Positions 33,893 through 47,734 of a DNA stretch of 64,000 bases are shown here, in pieces. Position numbers and translations under genes: made by a program. This DNA comes from Sander lucioperca (lineage: Eukaryota; Chordata; Actinopteri; Perciformes; Percidae): contig NC_050191.1 of NCBI RefSeq assembly GCF_008315115.2, positions 561,501-625,500 on the forward strand. The letters are read 5' to 3'. How positions within the stretch are numbered: the first letter of the stretch is position 1; each line of letters opens with the position of its first letter. A model generated the notes under the pieces. It did not search any database, was not told the origin of the DNA, and saw nothing but the letters and a program-made list of their open reading frames with translations.

Positions 33893-35533
33893 ACGCCAAA
33901 CTTTAGATTGTTTGACATGACCCTCTGGAGGTCCCCACGCGTTTACGAAAATTGGTCACTAGGGGGCGCTACAAGTACAAAAAGTTTATATCTCATGAAC
34001 GGCTCATTTGATTTTTACAAAATTTGATGGGTACCATCTAGGGACACTCCTAGGCCATGTTAGAGTTGCGTACTGAGGGTCAAAGTGGGCGTGGCCAATG
34101 GGACCCAAGTCTAGATTCACCACTTAATAATGTGAACAACTTTAAATTTACAGGGTAGATAGACAATGGGTCATGGACCACCTACCAAAAATTACACATG
34201 TGGACCACTAGGTGGCACTATAATGGTTTTTTGCCTTTAACTCCCACATTACACATCCCACATTAGAAACCCATACATCCACGTGTTCGTTGAATCAAGC
34301 TGAATCACATGATATAGGCCACGCCCATTTTTGCTTAAAATCTTTTTCGCAATATCGCACAATGCGCAAAACCAACTTTTTCAAACTCGTCCTAGGCCGT
34401 GCGACGGATCAGCTCGAAACCTGGTAGGTAGCATCTCCAGATAGACTTGACCAAAAGTTACTCAAGAAATTTTGCTACGTTAAAGTATGCGCATTTGACG
34501 ACCAAACACATTTTCATAGCTAGCTAGCACAAACATATCATATCATATCTCGGCCAAATTAAATGTTATCAGCAAGGAACTCGGAATCTTTGTTCATCAT
34601 GCCACTATCATGCTCTGTACCAAATTTGGCAAAGATCGGCCTTTAGGGGGCGCTATAAGCAACGTTTATTTGTTTTGGCCAATAACTCAATGCATTTAAA
34701 TGGGAAATTTGCATATGCGATATCTCTGTCACGGTAAAAGCAATCACCACGAAACTTCTGGTGCTGGTTTGGCATGCCGCTCTGAGGCTCTGTACCAAAT
34801 TTGGCGAAGATTGGCCATTAGGGGACGCAATAATCAACGTAGACGAGTTTTGGCCCTTTTACTCAATGTTAATGGGATATTTGCAATGGAAATGTACCAC
34901 AGACCTTGCAGCTCACACTTGTCAATATTTACTGATGTTTGCCTCTTACCGTTAGGTTTTGGTTTTTACTTTTGTGTGCTCCTTTGGTTTTTTACAATAA
35001 ACAAACTTCTTAACCCACCTGACAAAGTTTCTACTACCTTCACAGTGGACAAATGCAACTCTTTTTTCTCACTTTTTCAATCCAAAATCTACACCATTCA
35101 TAGGCGGCGATACCGTGCAATTAAACATTGCAGTTGGTGCTAAGTGGAGCATCTGTCATAGTTTGATTGGTTATGTAGGTGGCATTGATGCTTAATTTCC
35201 CACGAAGCACCCACGGAGGAAAACATAAATCGGCGCCTATGACGCCATTTGCAACAACTTGACCACCTCCCCTGCTCCTTCAACCACCACACCTGCCTCC
35301 CCCCTCCACCCTCTCGGTCACTCTCATTTCTCTCTGCTGTACCCTGCGGTCAGGGGGGTTAAGAAGTTTGTTTATTGTAGAGAATACTTAAAGGTAGTCC
35401 GTATAAGCGTGGAGGTGAACTGTTGACCGCTACGTTTCCAACGGCGACGTACCGCAGGCGTCGCGCCTCTCGATATTTCGCGACGTTTGCCTCCCCGCCG
35501 CCCGGCTTCGGGTTCCGCTTACGCGCGCTCGGG
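33893..35533 (-). repeat. F1 unit R1 (partial; low-quality start, head end missing)
   Basis: Nearly identical to R2 from about 34215 onwards. The first 320 bases after the gap carry many small deletions relative to R2 (for example TTTAGATTGTTTGACATG, CCACTTAATAATGTG and GACCACCTACC). At 35533 the head stops at CGCGCTCGGG and is fused to the middle of an F3 core, losing the hairpin and the junction. Confidence 0.88.
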
Positions 35534-35721
35534 ACGGGCAATAGCAAAGCTATGCCGTTCATACAGCAGGGCTGTAGAACCCTATTGTTTTTCTACTGAT
35601 TTTTCCTCTTCATTATTAGGGGTCCAAGCCCGAGTCTGTAAGAACGGGCAATAGCAAAGCTATGCCGTTCATACAGCAGGGCTGTAGAACCCTATTGTTT
35701 TTCTACTGATTTTTCCTCTTC
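35534..35721 (-). repeat. F3 cassettes: one partial and one complete
   Basis: The partial core runs 35534-35611 and begins at ACGGGCAATAGC; the full core is 35618-35721. On the + strand they read AGGGGTCCAAGC to CCTCTTC. Confidence 0.93.
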
Positions 35722-37932
35722 ATTATTATTCTTCTCCGCCTAAAACTCCGACTACAGCCTAAACCGTACATGGTGGGGGGTTGCTGTTTTCAGGACTGGT
35801 CCGAAACTCCGCAAGGACCTCAGGCGCAAAAATTGACCCACTTCCACCACTAGGTGGCGCTATAGCAGAAAAAACGCGTTTGGCCCTATAACTCCCACAC
35901 CGTACACCTCACATTTAAAAACCATATATCCACGTGTTCCCTGGATCCAACTGAATCACGTGATATAGGCCACGCCCATTTCCGCCTAGACTTTTATGCG
36001 TGAAAAATCGCGATTTATCAAAAACCTACTTTTTCGAACTCCTCCTAGACCGTGCGACCGATCTGCACGAAACTTGGACCGTAGCATCTCCAGACCGACC
36101 TGACAAAAAGTTAATGAAAAGAATTTTTATAGGATAAAAATTGCGCATATTACGCACAAACAAATTTGTGTAGCTAACTATGAAAACACCGACTTTGCCA
36201 TATCTCAGCCAAAATACATGCTATCAACGCCAAACTTTAGATTCTTGTTTGACATGACCCTCTGGAGGTCCCCCACGCGTTTTACGAAAATTGGTCACTA
36301 GGGGGCGCTACAAGTACAAAAAGTTTATATCTCATGAACGGCTCATTTGATTTTTACAAAATTTGATGGGTACCATCTAGGGACACTCCTGAGGCCATGT
36401 CTAGAGTTGCGTACTGAGGGGTCAAAGTGGGCGTGGCCAATGGGACCCAAGTCTAGATTCACCACTTACACTAATGTGAACAACTTTAAATTTACAGGGT
36501 AGATAGACAATGGGTCATGGACCACACCTACCAAAAATTACACATGTGGACCACTAGGTGGCGCTATAATGGTTTTTTGCCTTTAACTCCCACATTACAC
36601 ATCCCACATTAGAAACCCATACATCCACGTGTTCGTTGAATCAAGCTGAATCACATGATATAGGCCACGCCCATTTTTGCTTAAAATCTTTTTCGCAATA
36701 TCGCACAATGCGCAAAACCAACTTTTTCAAACTCGTCCTAGGCCGTGCGACGGATCAGCTCGAAACCTGGTAGGTAGCATCTCCAGATGGACTTGACCAA
36801 AAGTTACTCAAGAAATTTTGCTACGTTAAAGTATGCGCATTTGACGACCAAACACATTTTCATAGCTAGCTAGCACAAACATATCATATCATATCTCGGC
36901 CAAATTAAATGTTATCAGCAAGGAACTCGGAATCATTGTTCATCATGCCACTATCATGCTCTGTACCAAATTTGGCAAAGATCGGCCTTTAGGGGGCGCT
37001 ATAAGCAACGTTTATTTGTTTTGGCCAATAACTCAATGCATTTAAATGGGAAATTTGCATATGCGATATCTCTGTCACGGTAAAAGCAATCACCACGAAA
37101 CGTCTGGTGCTGGTTTGGCATGCCGCTCTGAGGCTCTGTACCAAATTTGGCGAAGATTGGCCATTAGGGGACGCAATAATCAACGTAGACGAGTTTTGGC
37201 CCTTTTACTCAATGTTAATGGGATATTTGCAATGGAAATGTACCACAGACCTTGCAGCTCACACTTGTCAATATTTACTGATGTTTGCCTCTTACCGTTA
37301 GGTTTTGGTTTTTACTTTTGTGTGCTCCTTTGGTTTTTTACAATAAACAAACTTCTTAACCCACCTGACAAAGTTTCTACTACCTTCACAGTGGACAAAT
37401 GCAACTCTTTTTTCTCACTTTTTCAATCCAAAATCTACACCATTCATAGGCGGCGATACCGTGCAATTAAACATTGCAGTTGGTGCTAAGTGGAGCATCT
37501 GTCATAGTTTGATTGGTTATGTAGGTGGCATTGATGCTTAATTTCCCACGAAGCACCCACGGAGGAAAACATAAATCGGCGCCTATGACGCCATTTGCAA
37601 CAACTTGACCACCTCCCCTGCTCCTTCAACCACCACACCTGCCTCCCCCCTCCACCCTCTCGGTCACTCTCATTTCTCTCTGCTGTACCCTGCGGTCAGG
37701 GGGGTTAAGAAGTTTGTTTATTGTAGAGAATACTTAAAGGTAGTCCGTATAAGCGTGGAGGTGAACTGTTGACCGCTACGTTTCCAACGGCGACGTACCG
37801 CAGGCGTCGCGCCTCTCGATATTTCGCGACGTTTGCCTCCCCGCCGCCCGGCTTCGGGTTCCGCTTACGCGCGCTCGGGGGCAACTGGCGTGGGTGGCTT
37901 GGGCCCCGTCATAACTGCTTGCAGTTCTAGTT
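35722..37932 (-). repeat. F1 unit R2 (complete)
   Basis: Complete unit of the shortened-head subtype shared with L3 and R9. R9 at 52325 is almost the same sequence, about 16.6 kb away. The head abuts an F3 core with no AAT spacer. Confidence 0.94.
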
Positions 37933-38363
37933 AGGGGTCCAAGCCCGAGTCTGTAAGAACGGGCAATAGCAAAGCTATGCCGTTCATACAGCAGGGCTGT
38001 AGAACCCTATTGTTTTTCTACTGATTTTTCCTCTTCATTATTAGGGGTCCAAGCCCGAGTCTGTAAGAACGGGCAATAGCAAAGCTATGCCGTTCATACA
38101 GCAGGGCTGTAGAACCCTATTGTTTTTCTACTGATTTTTCCTCTTCATTAGGGGTCCAAGCCCGAGTCTGTAAGAACGGGCAATAGCAAAGCTATGCCGT
38201 TCATACAGCAGGGCTGTAGAACCCTATTGTTTTTCTACTGATTTTTCCTCTTCATTATTAGGGGTCCAAGCCCGAGTCTGTAAGAACGGGCAATAGCAAA
38301 GCTATGCCGTTCATACAGCAGGGCTGTAGAACCCTATTGTTTTTCTACTGATTTTTCCTCTTC
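37933..38363 (-). repeat. F3 cassettes, four copies
   Basis: Cores at 37933-38036, 38043-38146, 38150-38253 and 38260-38363, separated by one or two triplets. Confidence 0.96.
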
Positions 38364-40615
38364 ATTATTATTATTATTATTCTTCTCCGCCTAAAACTCC
38401 GACTACAGCCTAAACCGTACATGGTGGGGGGTTGCCATTTTCAGGAATGGTCTGAATCACCGCAAGGACCTCAGGCACAAAAATTGACCCACTTCCACCA
38501 CTAGGTGGCGCTATAGCAGAAAAACCGCATTTTGGCTCTATAACTCCCTATAACTCCCACACCGTACACCCTACATTCAAAACTCATACATCCACGCGTT
38601 CCCTGGATCCACCTGAATCACGTGATATAGGCCACGCCCATTTCCGCCTAGACTTTTATGCGTGAAAAATCGCAATTTATCAAAAACCTACTTTTTCGAA
38701 CTCCTCCTAGACCGTGCGACCGATCTGCACGAAACTTGGACCGTAGCATCTCCAGACCGACCTAACAAAGGTTAATGAAAAGAATTTTGATAGGACAAAA
38801 ATTGCGCATATTACGCACGAACAAATTTGTGTAGCTAACTATGAAAACACCAACTTTGCCATATCTCGGCCAAAATAAAGGCTATCAACGCCAAACTTTA
38901 GATTCTTGTTTGCCATGACCCTCTGGAGGTGCCCCACGCGTTTTACAAAGATTGGTCACTAGGGGGCGCTACAAGTACAAAAAGTTTATATCTCATGAAC
39001 GGCTCATCTGATTTTTACAAAATTTGATGGGCACCATCTAGGGACACTTCTGAGGCAATGTCTAGAGTGGGGTACTGAGGGGTCAAAGTGGGCGTGGCCT
39101 ATGGGACCCAAGTCTAGATTCACCACTTACACTAATGTGAACAACTTTAAATTTACAGGGTAGATAGACAATGGGTCATGGACCACACCTACCAAACATT
39201 ACACATGTGGACCACTAGGTGGCGCTATAATGGTTTTTTGCCTTTATCTCCCACATTACACATCGCACATTAGAAAACCATACATCCACGTGTTCCTTGA
39301 ATCAAGCTGAATCACATGATATAGGCCACGCCCATTTTTGCTGAAAATCTTTTTCGCAAAATCGCGCAATATGCAAAACCAACTTTTACGAACTCGTCCT
39401 AGGCCGTGCGACGGATCAGCTCGAAACCTAATAGGTAGCATCTCCAGATGGACCTGACCATAAAGGTACTCAAGGAATTTTGCTACGTTAAAGTATGCGC
39501 ATTTGACGACCAAACAAATTTGCATAGCTAGCTACCGCACACGTATCATATCATATCTCGGCCAAATTAAATGTTATCAGCAAGAACCTTCAGGGCATTG
39601 TTCAAGATGCCACTCTGATGCTCTGTACCAAATTTGGCGAAGATCGGCCTTCAGGGGGCGCTATAAGCAACCTTTATTTGTGTTGGCCAATAACTCAATG
39701 CATTTGAATGGGGAATTTGCAATTGCAATATCTCTGCCACAGTACATGCAATCAACACGAAACTTGTGGTGCTCGTTCGGCATGCGGCTCCGAGGCTCAT
39801 TACCAAATTTGGCGAAGATCGGCCATTAGGGGGCGCTATAATCAACGTATACATGTTTTGGCCCTTTTACTCAATTGTAATGGGATATTTGCAATGGAAA
39901 TGTACCACAGACCTTGCAGCTCACACTTCTCAATATTTACTGACGTTTGCCTCTTACCGTTAGGTTTTGGTTTTTACTTTTGCGTGCTCCTTTGGTTTTT
40001 TACAATAAAACAAACATCTTAACCCACCTGACAAAGTTTCTACAACCTTCACAGTGGACAAATGCAACTCTTTTCTCTCACTTTTTCAATCCAAAATCTA
40101 CACCATTCGTAGGCGGCGATACCGTGCAATTAAACATTGCAGTTGGTGCTAAGTGGAGCGTCCGTCGTAGCGTGATCGGTTACGTCGGTGGCATCGATGC
40201 TTAATTTCCCACGAAGCACCCACGGAGGAAAACATAAATCGGCGCCTGTGACGTCGTTTACAACAACTTGACCACCTCCCCCGCTCCTTCAACCACCACA
40301 CCTGCCTCCCCCCTCCACCCTCTCGGTCACTCTCTCATTTCTCTCAGCTGTGTCCCGCGGTCAGGGGGGTTAAGAAGTTTGTTTGTTGTAGAGAATTCTT
40401 AAAGGCGGTCCGTACACGCGTGGAGGTGAACAGTCGACCGCTACTTTTGCGACGGCGACGCACCGCAGACGTCGTGGCTCGCGCCTCTCGACGTTTAGCG
40501 ACGTTCGCCTCCCCTCCGCCCGGCTTCGGGTTCCGCTTTCGCGCGCTCCCCCGGGCGTCGGGGGCGACTGGCGTGGGTGGCTTGGGCCCCGTCATAACTG
40601 CTTGCAGTTCTAGTT
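38364..40615 (-). repeat. F1 unit R3 (complete)
   Basis: Complete unit of the L2/L11 subtype. Exact CTCF-like cores CCACTAGGTGGCGCTA lie at 38498 and 39212, now on the + strand. It is very close to R4, the next unit, so this pair looks like a recent tandem duplication. Confidence 0.94.
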
Positions 40616-42865
40616 ATTATTATTATTATTCTTCTCCGCCTAAAACTCCGACTACAGCCTAAACCGTACATGGTGGGGGGTTGCCATTTTCAGGAATGGT
40701 CTGAATCACCGCAAGGACCTCAGGCACAAAAATTGACCCACTTCCACCACTAGGTGGCGCTATAGCAGAAAAACCGCATTTTGGCTCTATAACTCCCTAT
40801 AACTCCCACACCGTACACCCTACATTCAAAACTCATACATCCACGCGTTCCCTGGATCCACCTGAATCACGTGATATAGGCCACGCCCATTTCCGCCTAG
40901 ACTTTTATGCGTGAAAAATCGCAATTTATCAAAAACCTACTTTTTCGAACTCCTCCTAGACCGTGCGACCGATCTGCACGAAACTTGGACCGTAGCATCT
41001 CCAGACCGACCTAACAAAAGGTTAATGAAAAGAATTTTGATAGGACAAAAATTGCGCATATTACGCACGAACAAATTTGTGTAGCTAACTATGAAAACAC
41101 CAACTTTGCCATATCTCGGCCAAAATAAAGGCTATCAACGCCAAACTTTAGATTCTTGTTTGCCATGACCCTCTGGAGGTGCCCCACACGTTTTACAAAG
41201 ATTGGTCACTAGGGGGCGCTACAAGTACAAAAAGTTTATATCTCATGAACGGCTCATCTGATTTTTACAAAATTTGATGGGCACCATCTAGGGACACTTC
41301 TGAGGCAATGTCTAGAGTGGGGTACTGAGGGGTCAAAGTGGGCGTGGCCTATGGGACCCAAGTCTAGATTCACCACTTACACTAATGTGAACAACTTTAA
41401 ATTTACAGGGTAGATAGACAATGGGTCATGGACCACACCTACCAAACATTACACATGTGGACCACTAGGTGGCGCTATAATGGTTTTTTGCCTTTATCTC
41501 CCACATTACACATCGCACATTAGAAAACCATACATCCACGTGTTCCTTGAATCAAGCTGAATCACATGATATAGGCCACGCCCATTTTTGCTGAAAATCT
41601 TTTTCGCAAAATCGCGCAATATGCAAAACCAACTTTTACGAACTCGTCCTAGGCCGTGCGACGGATCAGCTCGAAACCTAATAGGTAGCATCTCCAGATG
41701 GACCTGACCATAAAGGTACTCAAGGAATTTTGCTACGTTAAAGTATGCGCATTTGACGACCAAACAAATTTGCATAGCTAGCTACCGCACACGTATCATA
41801 TCATATCTCGGCCAAATTAAATGTTATCAGCAAGAACCTTCAGGGCATTGTTCAAGATGCCACTCTGATGCTCTGTACCAAATTTGGCGAAGATCGGCCT
41901 TCAGGGGGCGCTATAAGCAACCTTTATTTGTGTTGGCCAATAACTCAATGCATTTGAATGGGGAATTTGCAATTGCAATATCTCTGCCACAGTACATGCA
42001 ATCAACACGAAACTTGTGGTGCTCGTTCGGCATGCGGCTCCGAGGCTCATTACCAAATTTGGCGAAGATCGGCCATTAGGGGGCGCTATAATCAACGTAT
42101 ACATGTTTTGGCCCTTTTACTCAATTGTAATGGGATATTTGCAATGGAAATGTACCACAGACCTTGCAGCTCACACTTCTCAATATTTACTGACGTTTGC
42201 CTCTTACCGTTAGGTTTTGGTTTTTACTTTTGCGTGCTCCTTTGGTTTTTTACAATAAAACAAACATCTTAACCCACCTGACAAAGTTTCTACAACCTTC
42301 ACAGTGGACAAATGCAACTCTTTTCTCTCACTTTTTCAATCCAAAATCTACACCATTCGTAGGCGGCGATACCGTGCAATTAAACATTGCAGTTGGTGCT
42401 AAGTGGAGCGTCCGTCGTAGCGTGATCGGTTACGTCGGTGGCATCGATGCTTAATTTCCCACAAAGCACCCACGGAGGAAAACATAAATCGGCGCCTGTG
42501 ACGTCGTTTACAACGACTTGACCACCTCCCCCGCTCCTTCAACCACCACACCTGCCTCCCCCCTCCACCCTCTCGGTCACTCTCTCATTTCTCTCAGCTG
42601 TGTCCCGCGGTCAGGGGGGTTAAGAAGTTTGTTTGTTGTAGAGAATTCTTAAAGGCGGTCCGTACACGCGTGGAGGTGAACAGTCGACCGCTACTTTTGC
42701 GACGGCGACGCACCGCAGACGTCGTGGCTCGCGCCTCTCGACGTTTAGCGACGTTCGCCTCCCCTCCGCCCGGCTTCGGGTTCCGCTTTCGCGCGCTCCC
42801 CCGGGCGTCGGGGGCGACTGGCGTGGGTGGCTTGGGCCCCGTCATAACTGCTTGCAGTTCTAGTT
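40616..42865 (-). repeat. F1 unit R4 (complete)
   Basis: Near-duplicate of R3; it differs at scattered bases such as CCCCACACG for CCCCACGCG (about 41185) and CAACGACTTG for CAACAACTTG near 42512. No F3 cassette at either end. Confidence 0.94.
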
Positions 42866-45095
42866 ATTATTATTCTTCTCCGCGTAAAACTCCGACTACA
42901 GCCTAAACCGTACATGGTGGGGGGCTGCCGTTTTCAGGACTGGTCCCAAACGCCGCAAGGACCTCAGGCACAAAAATACACCCACTTCCACCACTAGGTG
43001 GCGCTATAGCAGAAAAAACGCGTTTGGCCCTATAACTCCCACACCGTACACCTCACATTTAAAAACCATATATCCCCGTGTTCCCTGGATCCAACTGAAT
43101 CACGTGATATAGGCCACGCCCATTTCCGCCTAGACTTTTATGAGGGAAAAATCACGATTTATCAAAAACCTACTTTTTCGAACTCCTCCTAGGCCGCGCG
43201 ACCGATCTGCACGAAACTTGGACCGTAGCATCTCCAGACCGACCTGACAAAACTTTAATAAAAAGAATTTTTATAGGATAAAAATTGCGCATATTACGCA
43301 CGAACAAATTTGTGTAGCTAACTATGAAAGCACCAACTTTGCCATATCTCAACCAAAATAAAGGCTATCAACGCCAAACTTTAGATTTTTGTTTGCCATG
43401 ACCCCTTGGAGGTGCCCCACGCGTTTTACGAAGATTGGTCACTAGGGGGCGCTACAAGTACAAAAAGTTTATATCTCATGAACGGCTCATCTGATTTTTA
43501 CAAAATTTGATGGGAACCATCTAAGGACACTCCTGAGGCCATGTCTAGAGTGGGGTACTGAGGGGTCAAAGTGGGCGTGGCCTATGGGACCCAAGTCTAG
43601 ATTCACCACTTACACTAATGTGAACAACTTTAAATTTACAGGGTAGATAGACAATGGGTCATGGACCACACCTACCAAAAATTACACATGTGGACCACTA
43701 GGTGGCGCTATAATGTTTGTTTGCCTTTAACTCCCACATTACACATCGCACATTAGAAAACCATACATCCCCGTGTTCCTTGAATCAAGCTGAATCACAT
43801 GATATAGGCCACGCCCATTTTTGCTAAAACTCTTTTTCACAATATCGCGCAATGCGCAAAACCAACTTTTTCGAACTCGTCCTAGGCCGTGCGACGGATC
43901 AGCTCGAAACCTGGTAGGTAGCATCTCCAGATGGACCGGACCAAAAGTTACTCAAGGAATTTTGCTACGTTAAAGTATGCGCATTTGACGACCAAACAAA
44001 TTTTCATAGCTAGCTACCACACACGTATCATATCATATCTCGGCCAAATTAAAAGTTATCAGCAAAGAACTTGGGATCCTTGTTCATCATGCCACTATGA
44101 TGCTCTGTACCAAATTTGGCGAAGATCGGCCTTTAGGGGGCGCTATAATCAACGTTTATTTGTTATGGCCAATAACTCAATGCATTTGAATGGGAAATTT
44201 GCATATGCAATATCTCTGCCACAGTACATACAATCAACGTGAAACTTGTGTTGCTCGTTCGGCATGGGGCTCTGAGGCTCAGTACCAAATTTGGCGAAGA
44301 TCGGCCATTACAGGGCGCTATAATCAACGTATACATGTTTTGGCCCTTTTACTCAATTGTAATGGGATATTTGCAATGGAAATGTACCACAGACCTTGCA
44401 GCTCACACTTCTTAATATTTACTGATGTTTGCCTCCTACCGTTAGGTTTTTGTTTTCATTTTTGCGTGCTCCTTTGGTATTTTACAATAAACAAACTTCT
44501 TAACCCACCTGACAAAGTTTCTACAACCTTCACAGTGGACAAATGCAACTCTTTTCTCTCACTTTTTAAATCCAATATCAACACCATTCATAGGCGGCGA
44601 TACCGTGCAATTAAACATTGCAGTTGGTGCTAAGTGGAGCGTCCGTCGTAGCGTGATCGGTTACGTCGGTGGCATCGATGCTTAATTTCCCACGAAGCAC
44701 CCACGGAGGAAAACATAAATCGGCGCCTGTGACGCCATTTACAACAACTTGACCACCTCCCCCGCTCCTTCAACCACCACACCTGCCTCCCCCCTCCACC
44801 CTCTCGGTCACTCTCTCATTTCTCTGAGCTGTGTCCCGCGGTCAGGGGGGTTAAGAAGTTTGTTTGTTGTAGAGAATTCTTAAAGGCGGTCCGTACACGC
44901 GTGGAGGTGAACAGTCGACCGCTACTTTTGCGACGGCGACGCACCGCAGACGTCGCAGCTCGCGCCTCTCGACGTTTAGCGAGGTTTGCCTCCCCGCCGC
45001 CCGGCTTCGGGTTCCGCTTTGGCGCGCTCCCCCAGGCGTCGGGGGCGACTGGCGTGGGTGGCTTGGGCCCCGTCATAACTGCTTGCAGTTCTAGT
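42866..45095 (-). repeat. F1 unit R5 (complete)
   Basis: A more diverged unit: the tail-proximal module has private variants (ATGAGGGAAAAATCACG near 43140; AAGGACACTCC near 43522), and the head-proximal half resembles L8. One core motif is altered in its flank (GCGCTATAATGTTTG). Confidence 0.93.
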
Positions 45096-47349
45096 TATTA
45101 TTATTATTATTATTATTCTTCTCCGCGTAAAACTCCGACTACAGCCTAAACCGTACATGGTGGGGGGTTGCCGTTTTCAGGACTGGTCCCAAACGCCGCA
45201 AGGACCTCAGGCACAATAAGTCACCCACTTCCACCACTAGGTGGCGCTATAGCAGAAAAAACGCGTTTTGGCTCTTTAACTCCCTATAACTCCCACACCG
45301 TACACCCTACATTCAAAAATCATACATCCACGCGTTCCCTGGATCCACCTGAATCACGTGATATAGGCCACGCCCATTTCCGCCTAGACTTTTATGCGTG
45401 AAAAATCGCGATTTATCAAAAACCTACTTTTTTGAACTCCTCCTAGACCGTGCGACCGATCTGCACGAAACTTGGACCCTAGCATCTGCAGACCGACCTG
45501 ACAAAAAGGTAATAAAAAGATTTTTATAGGATAAAATTACGCATATTACGCACGAACAAATTTGTGTAGCTAACTATGAAAACACCAACTTTGCCATATC
45601 TCAGCCAAAATAAAGGCTATCAACGCCAAACTTTAGATTCTTGTTTGCTATGACGCTCTGGAGGTGCCCCACGCGTTTTATGAAGATTGGGCACTAGGGG
45701 GCACTACAAGTACAAAAAGTTTATATCTCATGAACGGCTCATCCGATTTTTACAAAATTTGATGGGCACCATCTAGGGACACTCCTGAGGCCAGGTCTAA
45801 AGTGGGGTACTGAGGGGTCAAAGTGGGCGTGGCCTATGGGACCCAAGTCTAGATTCACCACTTACACTAATGTGAACAACTTTAAATTTACAGGGTAGAT
45901 AGACAATGGGTCATGGACCACACCTACCAAAACTTACACATGTGGACCACTAGGTGGCGCTACAATGGTTTTTGGCCTTTATCTCCCACATCACACATCG
46001 CACATTAGAAAACCATACATCCCCGTGTTCCTTGAATCAAGCTGAATCACGTGATATAGGCCACGCCCATTTTTGCTTACAATCTTTTTCGCAATATCGC
46101 ACAATGCGCAAAACCAACTTTTTCGAACTCGTCCTAGGCCGTGCGACGGATCAGCTCGAAACCTGGTAGGTAGCATCTCCAGATGGACCTGACCAAAAAG
46201 TTACTCAAGGAATTTTGCTACGTTAAAGTATGCGCATTTGACGACCAAACAAATTTTCATAGCTAGCTACCACACACGTATCATATCATATCTTTGCCAA
46301 ATGAAATGTTATCACCAAGAAACTTGATGTCATTGTTCAACATGCCACTCTGATGGTCTGTACCAAATTTGGCGAAGATCGGCCTTTAGGGGGCGCTATA
46401 ATCAACGTTTATTTGTTATGGCCAATAACTCAATGCATTTGAATGGGAACTTTGCATATGCAATATCTCTGCCACAGTACATACAATCAACGCGAAACCT
46501 GTGGTGCTCGTTCGGCATGGGGCTCTGAGGCTCAGTACCAAATTTGGCGAAGATCGGCCATTAGGGGGCGCTATAATCAACGTAGACCAGTTTTGGCCCT
46601 TTTACTCAATTTTAATGGGATATTTGCAATGGAAATATACCACAGACCTTGCAGCTCACACTTCTTAATATTTACTGAAGTTTGCCTCATACCGTTAGGT
46701 TTTTGTTTTCATTTTTGCGTGCTCCTTTGGTTTTTTACAATAAACAAACTTCTTAACCCACCTGACAAAGTTTCTACAACCTTCACAGTGGACAAATGCA
46801 ACTCTTTTCTCTCACTTTTTAAATCCAATATCAACACCATTCATAGGCGGCGATACCGTGCAATTAAACATTGCAATTGGTGCTAAGTGGAGCACCTGTC
46901 GTAGCGTGATCGGTTACGTCGGTGGCATCGATGCTTAATTTCCCACGAAGCACCCACGGAGGAAAACATAAATCGGCGCCTGTGACGCCATTTACAACAA
47001 CTTGACCGCCTCCCCCGCTCCTTCAACCACCACGCCTGCCTCCCCCCTCCACCCTCTCGGTCACTCTCTCATTTCTCTCCGCTGTCTCCCTCGGTCAGGG
47101 GGGGTTAAGAAGGTTGTTTGTTGTAGAGCATTCTTAAAGGCGGTCCGTACACGCTTGGAGGTGAACCGTCGACCGCTACGTTTGCGACGGCGACGTTCCG
47201 CAGGCGTCGCGGCTCGCGCCTCTCGACGTTTCGCGCGTTAGCCTCCCCGCCGCCCGGCTTCGGGTTCCGCTTCCGCGCGCTCCCCCGGGCGTCGGGGGCG
47301 ACTGGCGTGGGTGGCTTGGGCCCCGTCATAACTGCTTGCAGTTCTAGTT
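45096..47349 (-). repeat. F1 unit R6 (complete)
   Basis: Mosaic: the tail part resembles L3 (CTTTAACTCCCTATAACTCC, TCACCCACTTCC) and the head part resembles L9. The head abuts F3 directly. Confidence 0.93.
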
Positions 47350-47686
47350 AGGGGTCCAAGCCCGAGTCTGTAAGAACGGGCAATAGCAAAGCTATGCCGT
47401 TCATACAGCAGGGCTGTAGAACCCTATTGTTTTTCTACTGATTTTTCCTCTTCATTATTATTATTATTATTAGGGGTCCAAGCCCGAGTCTGTAAGAACG
47501 GGCAATAGCAAAGCTATGCCGTTCATACAGCAGGGCTGTAGAACCCTATTGTTTTTCTACTGATTTTTCCTCTTCATTATTATTAGGGGTCCAAGCCCGA
47601 GTCTGTAAGAACGGGCAATAGCAAAGCTATGCCGTTCATACAGCAGGGCTGTAGAACCCTATTGTTTTTCTACTGATTTTTCCTCT

Positions 47687-47688
<2 letters not shown>
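47350..47688 (-). repeat. F3 cassettes, three copies
   Basis: Cores at 47350-47453, 47472-47575 and 47585-47688, followed by a long AAT (ATT on +) run to about 47732, the longest tail run in the right half. Confidence 0.96.
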
Positions 47689-47734
<46 letters not shown>

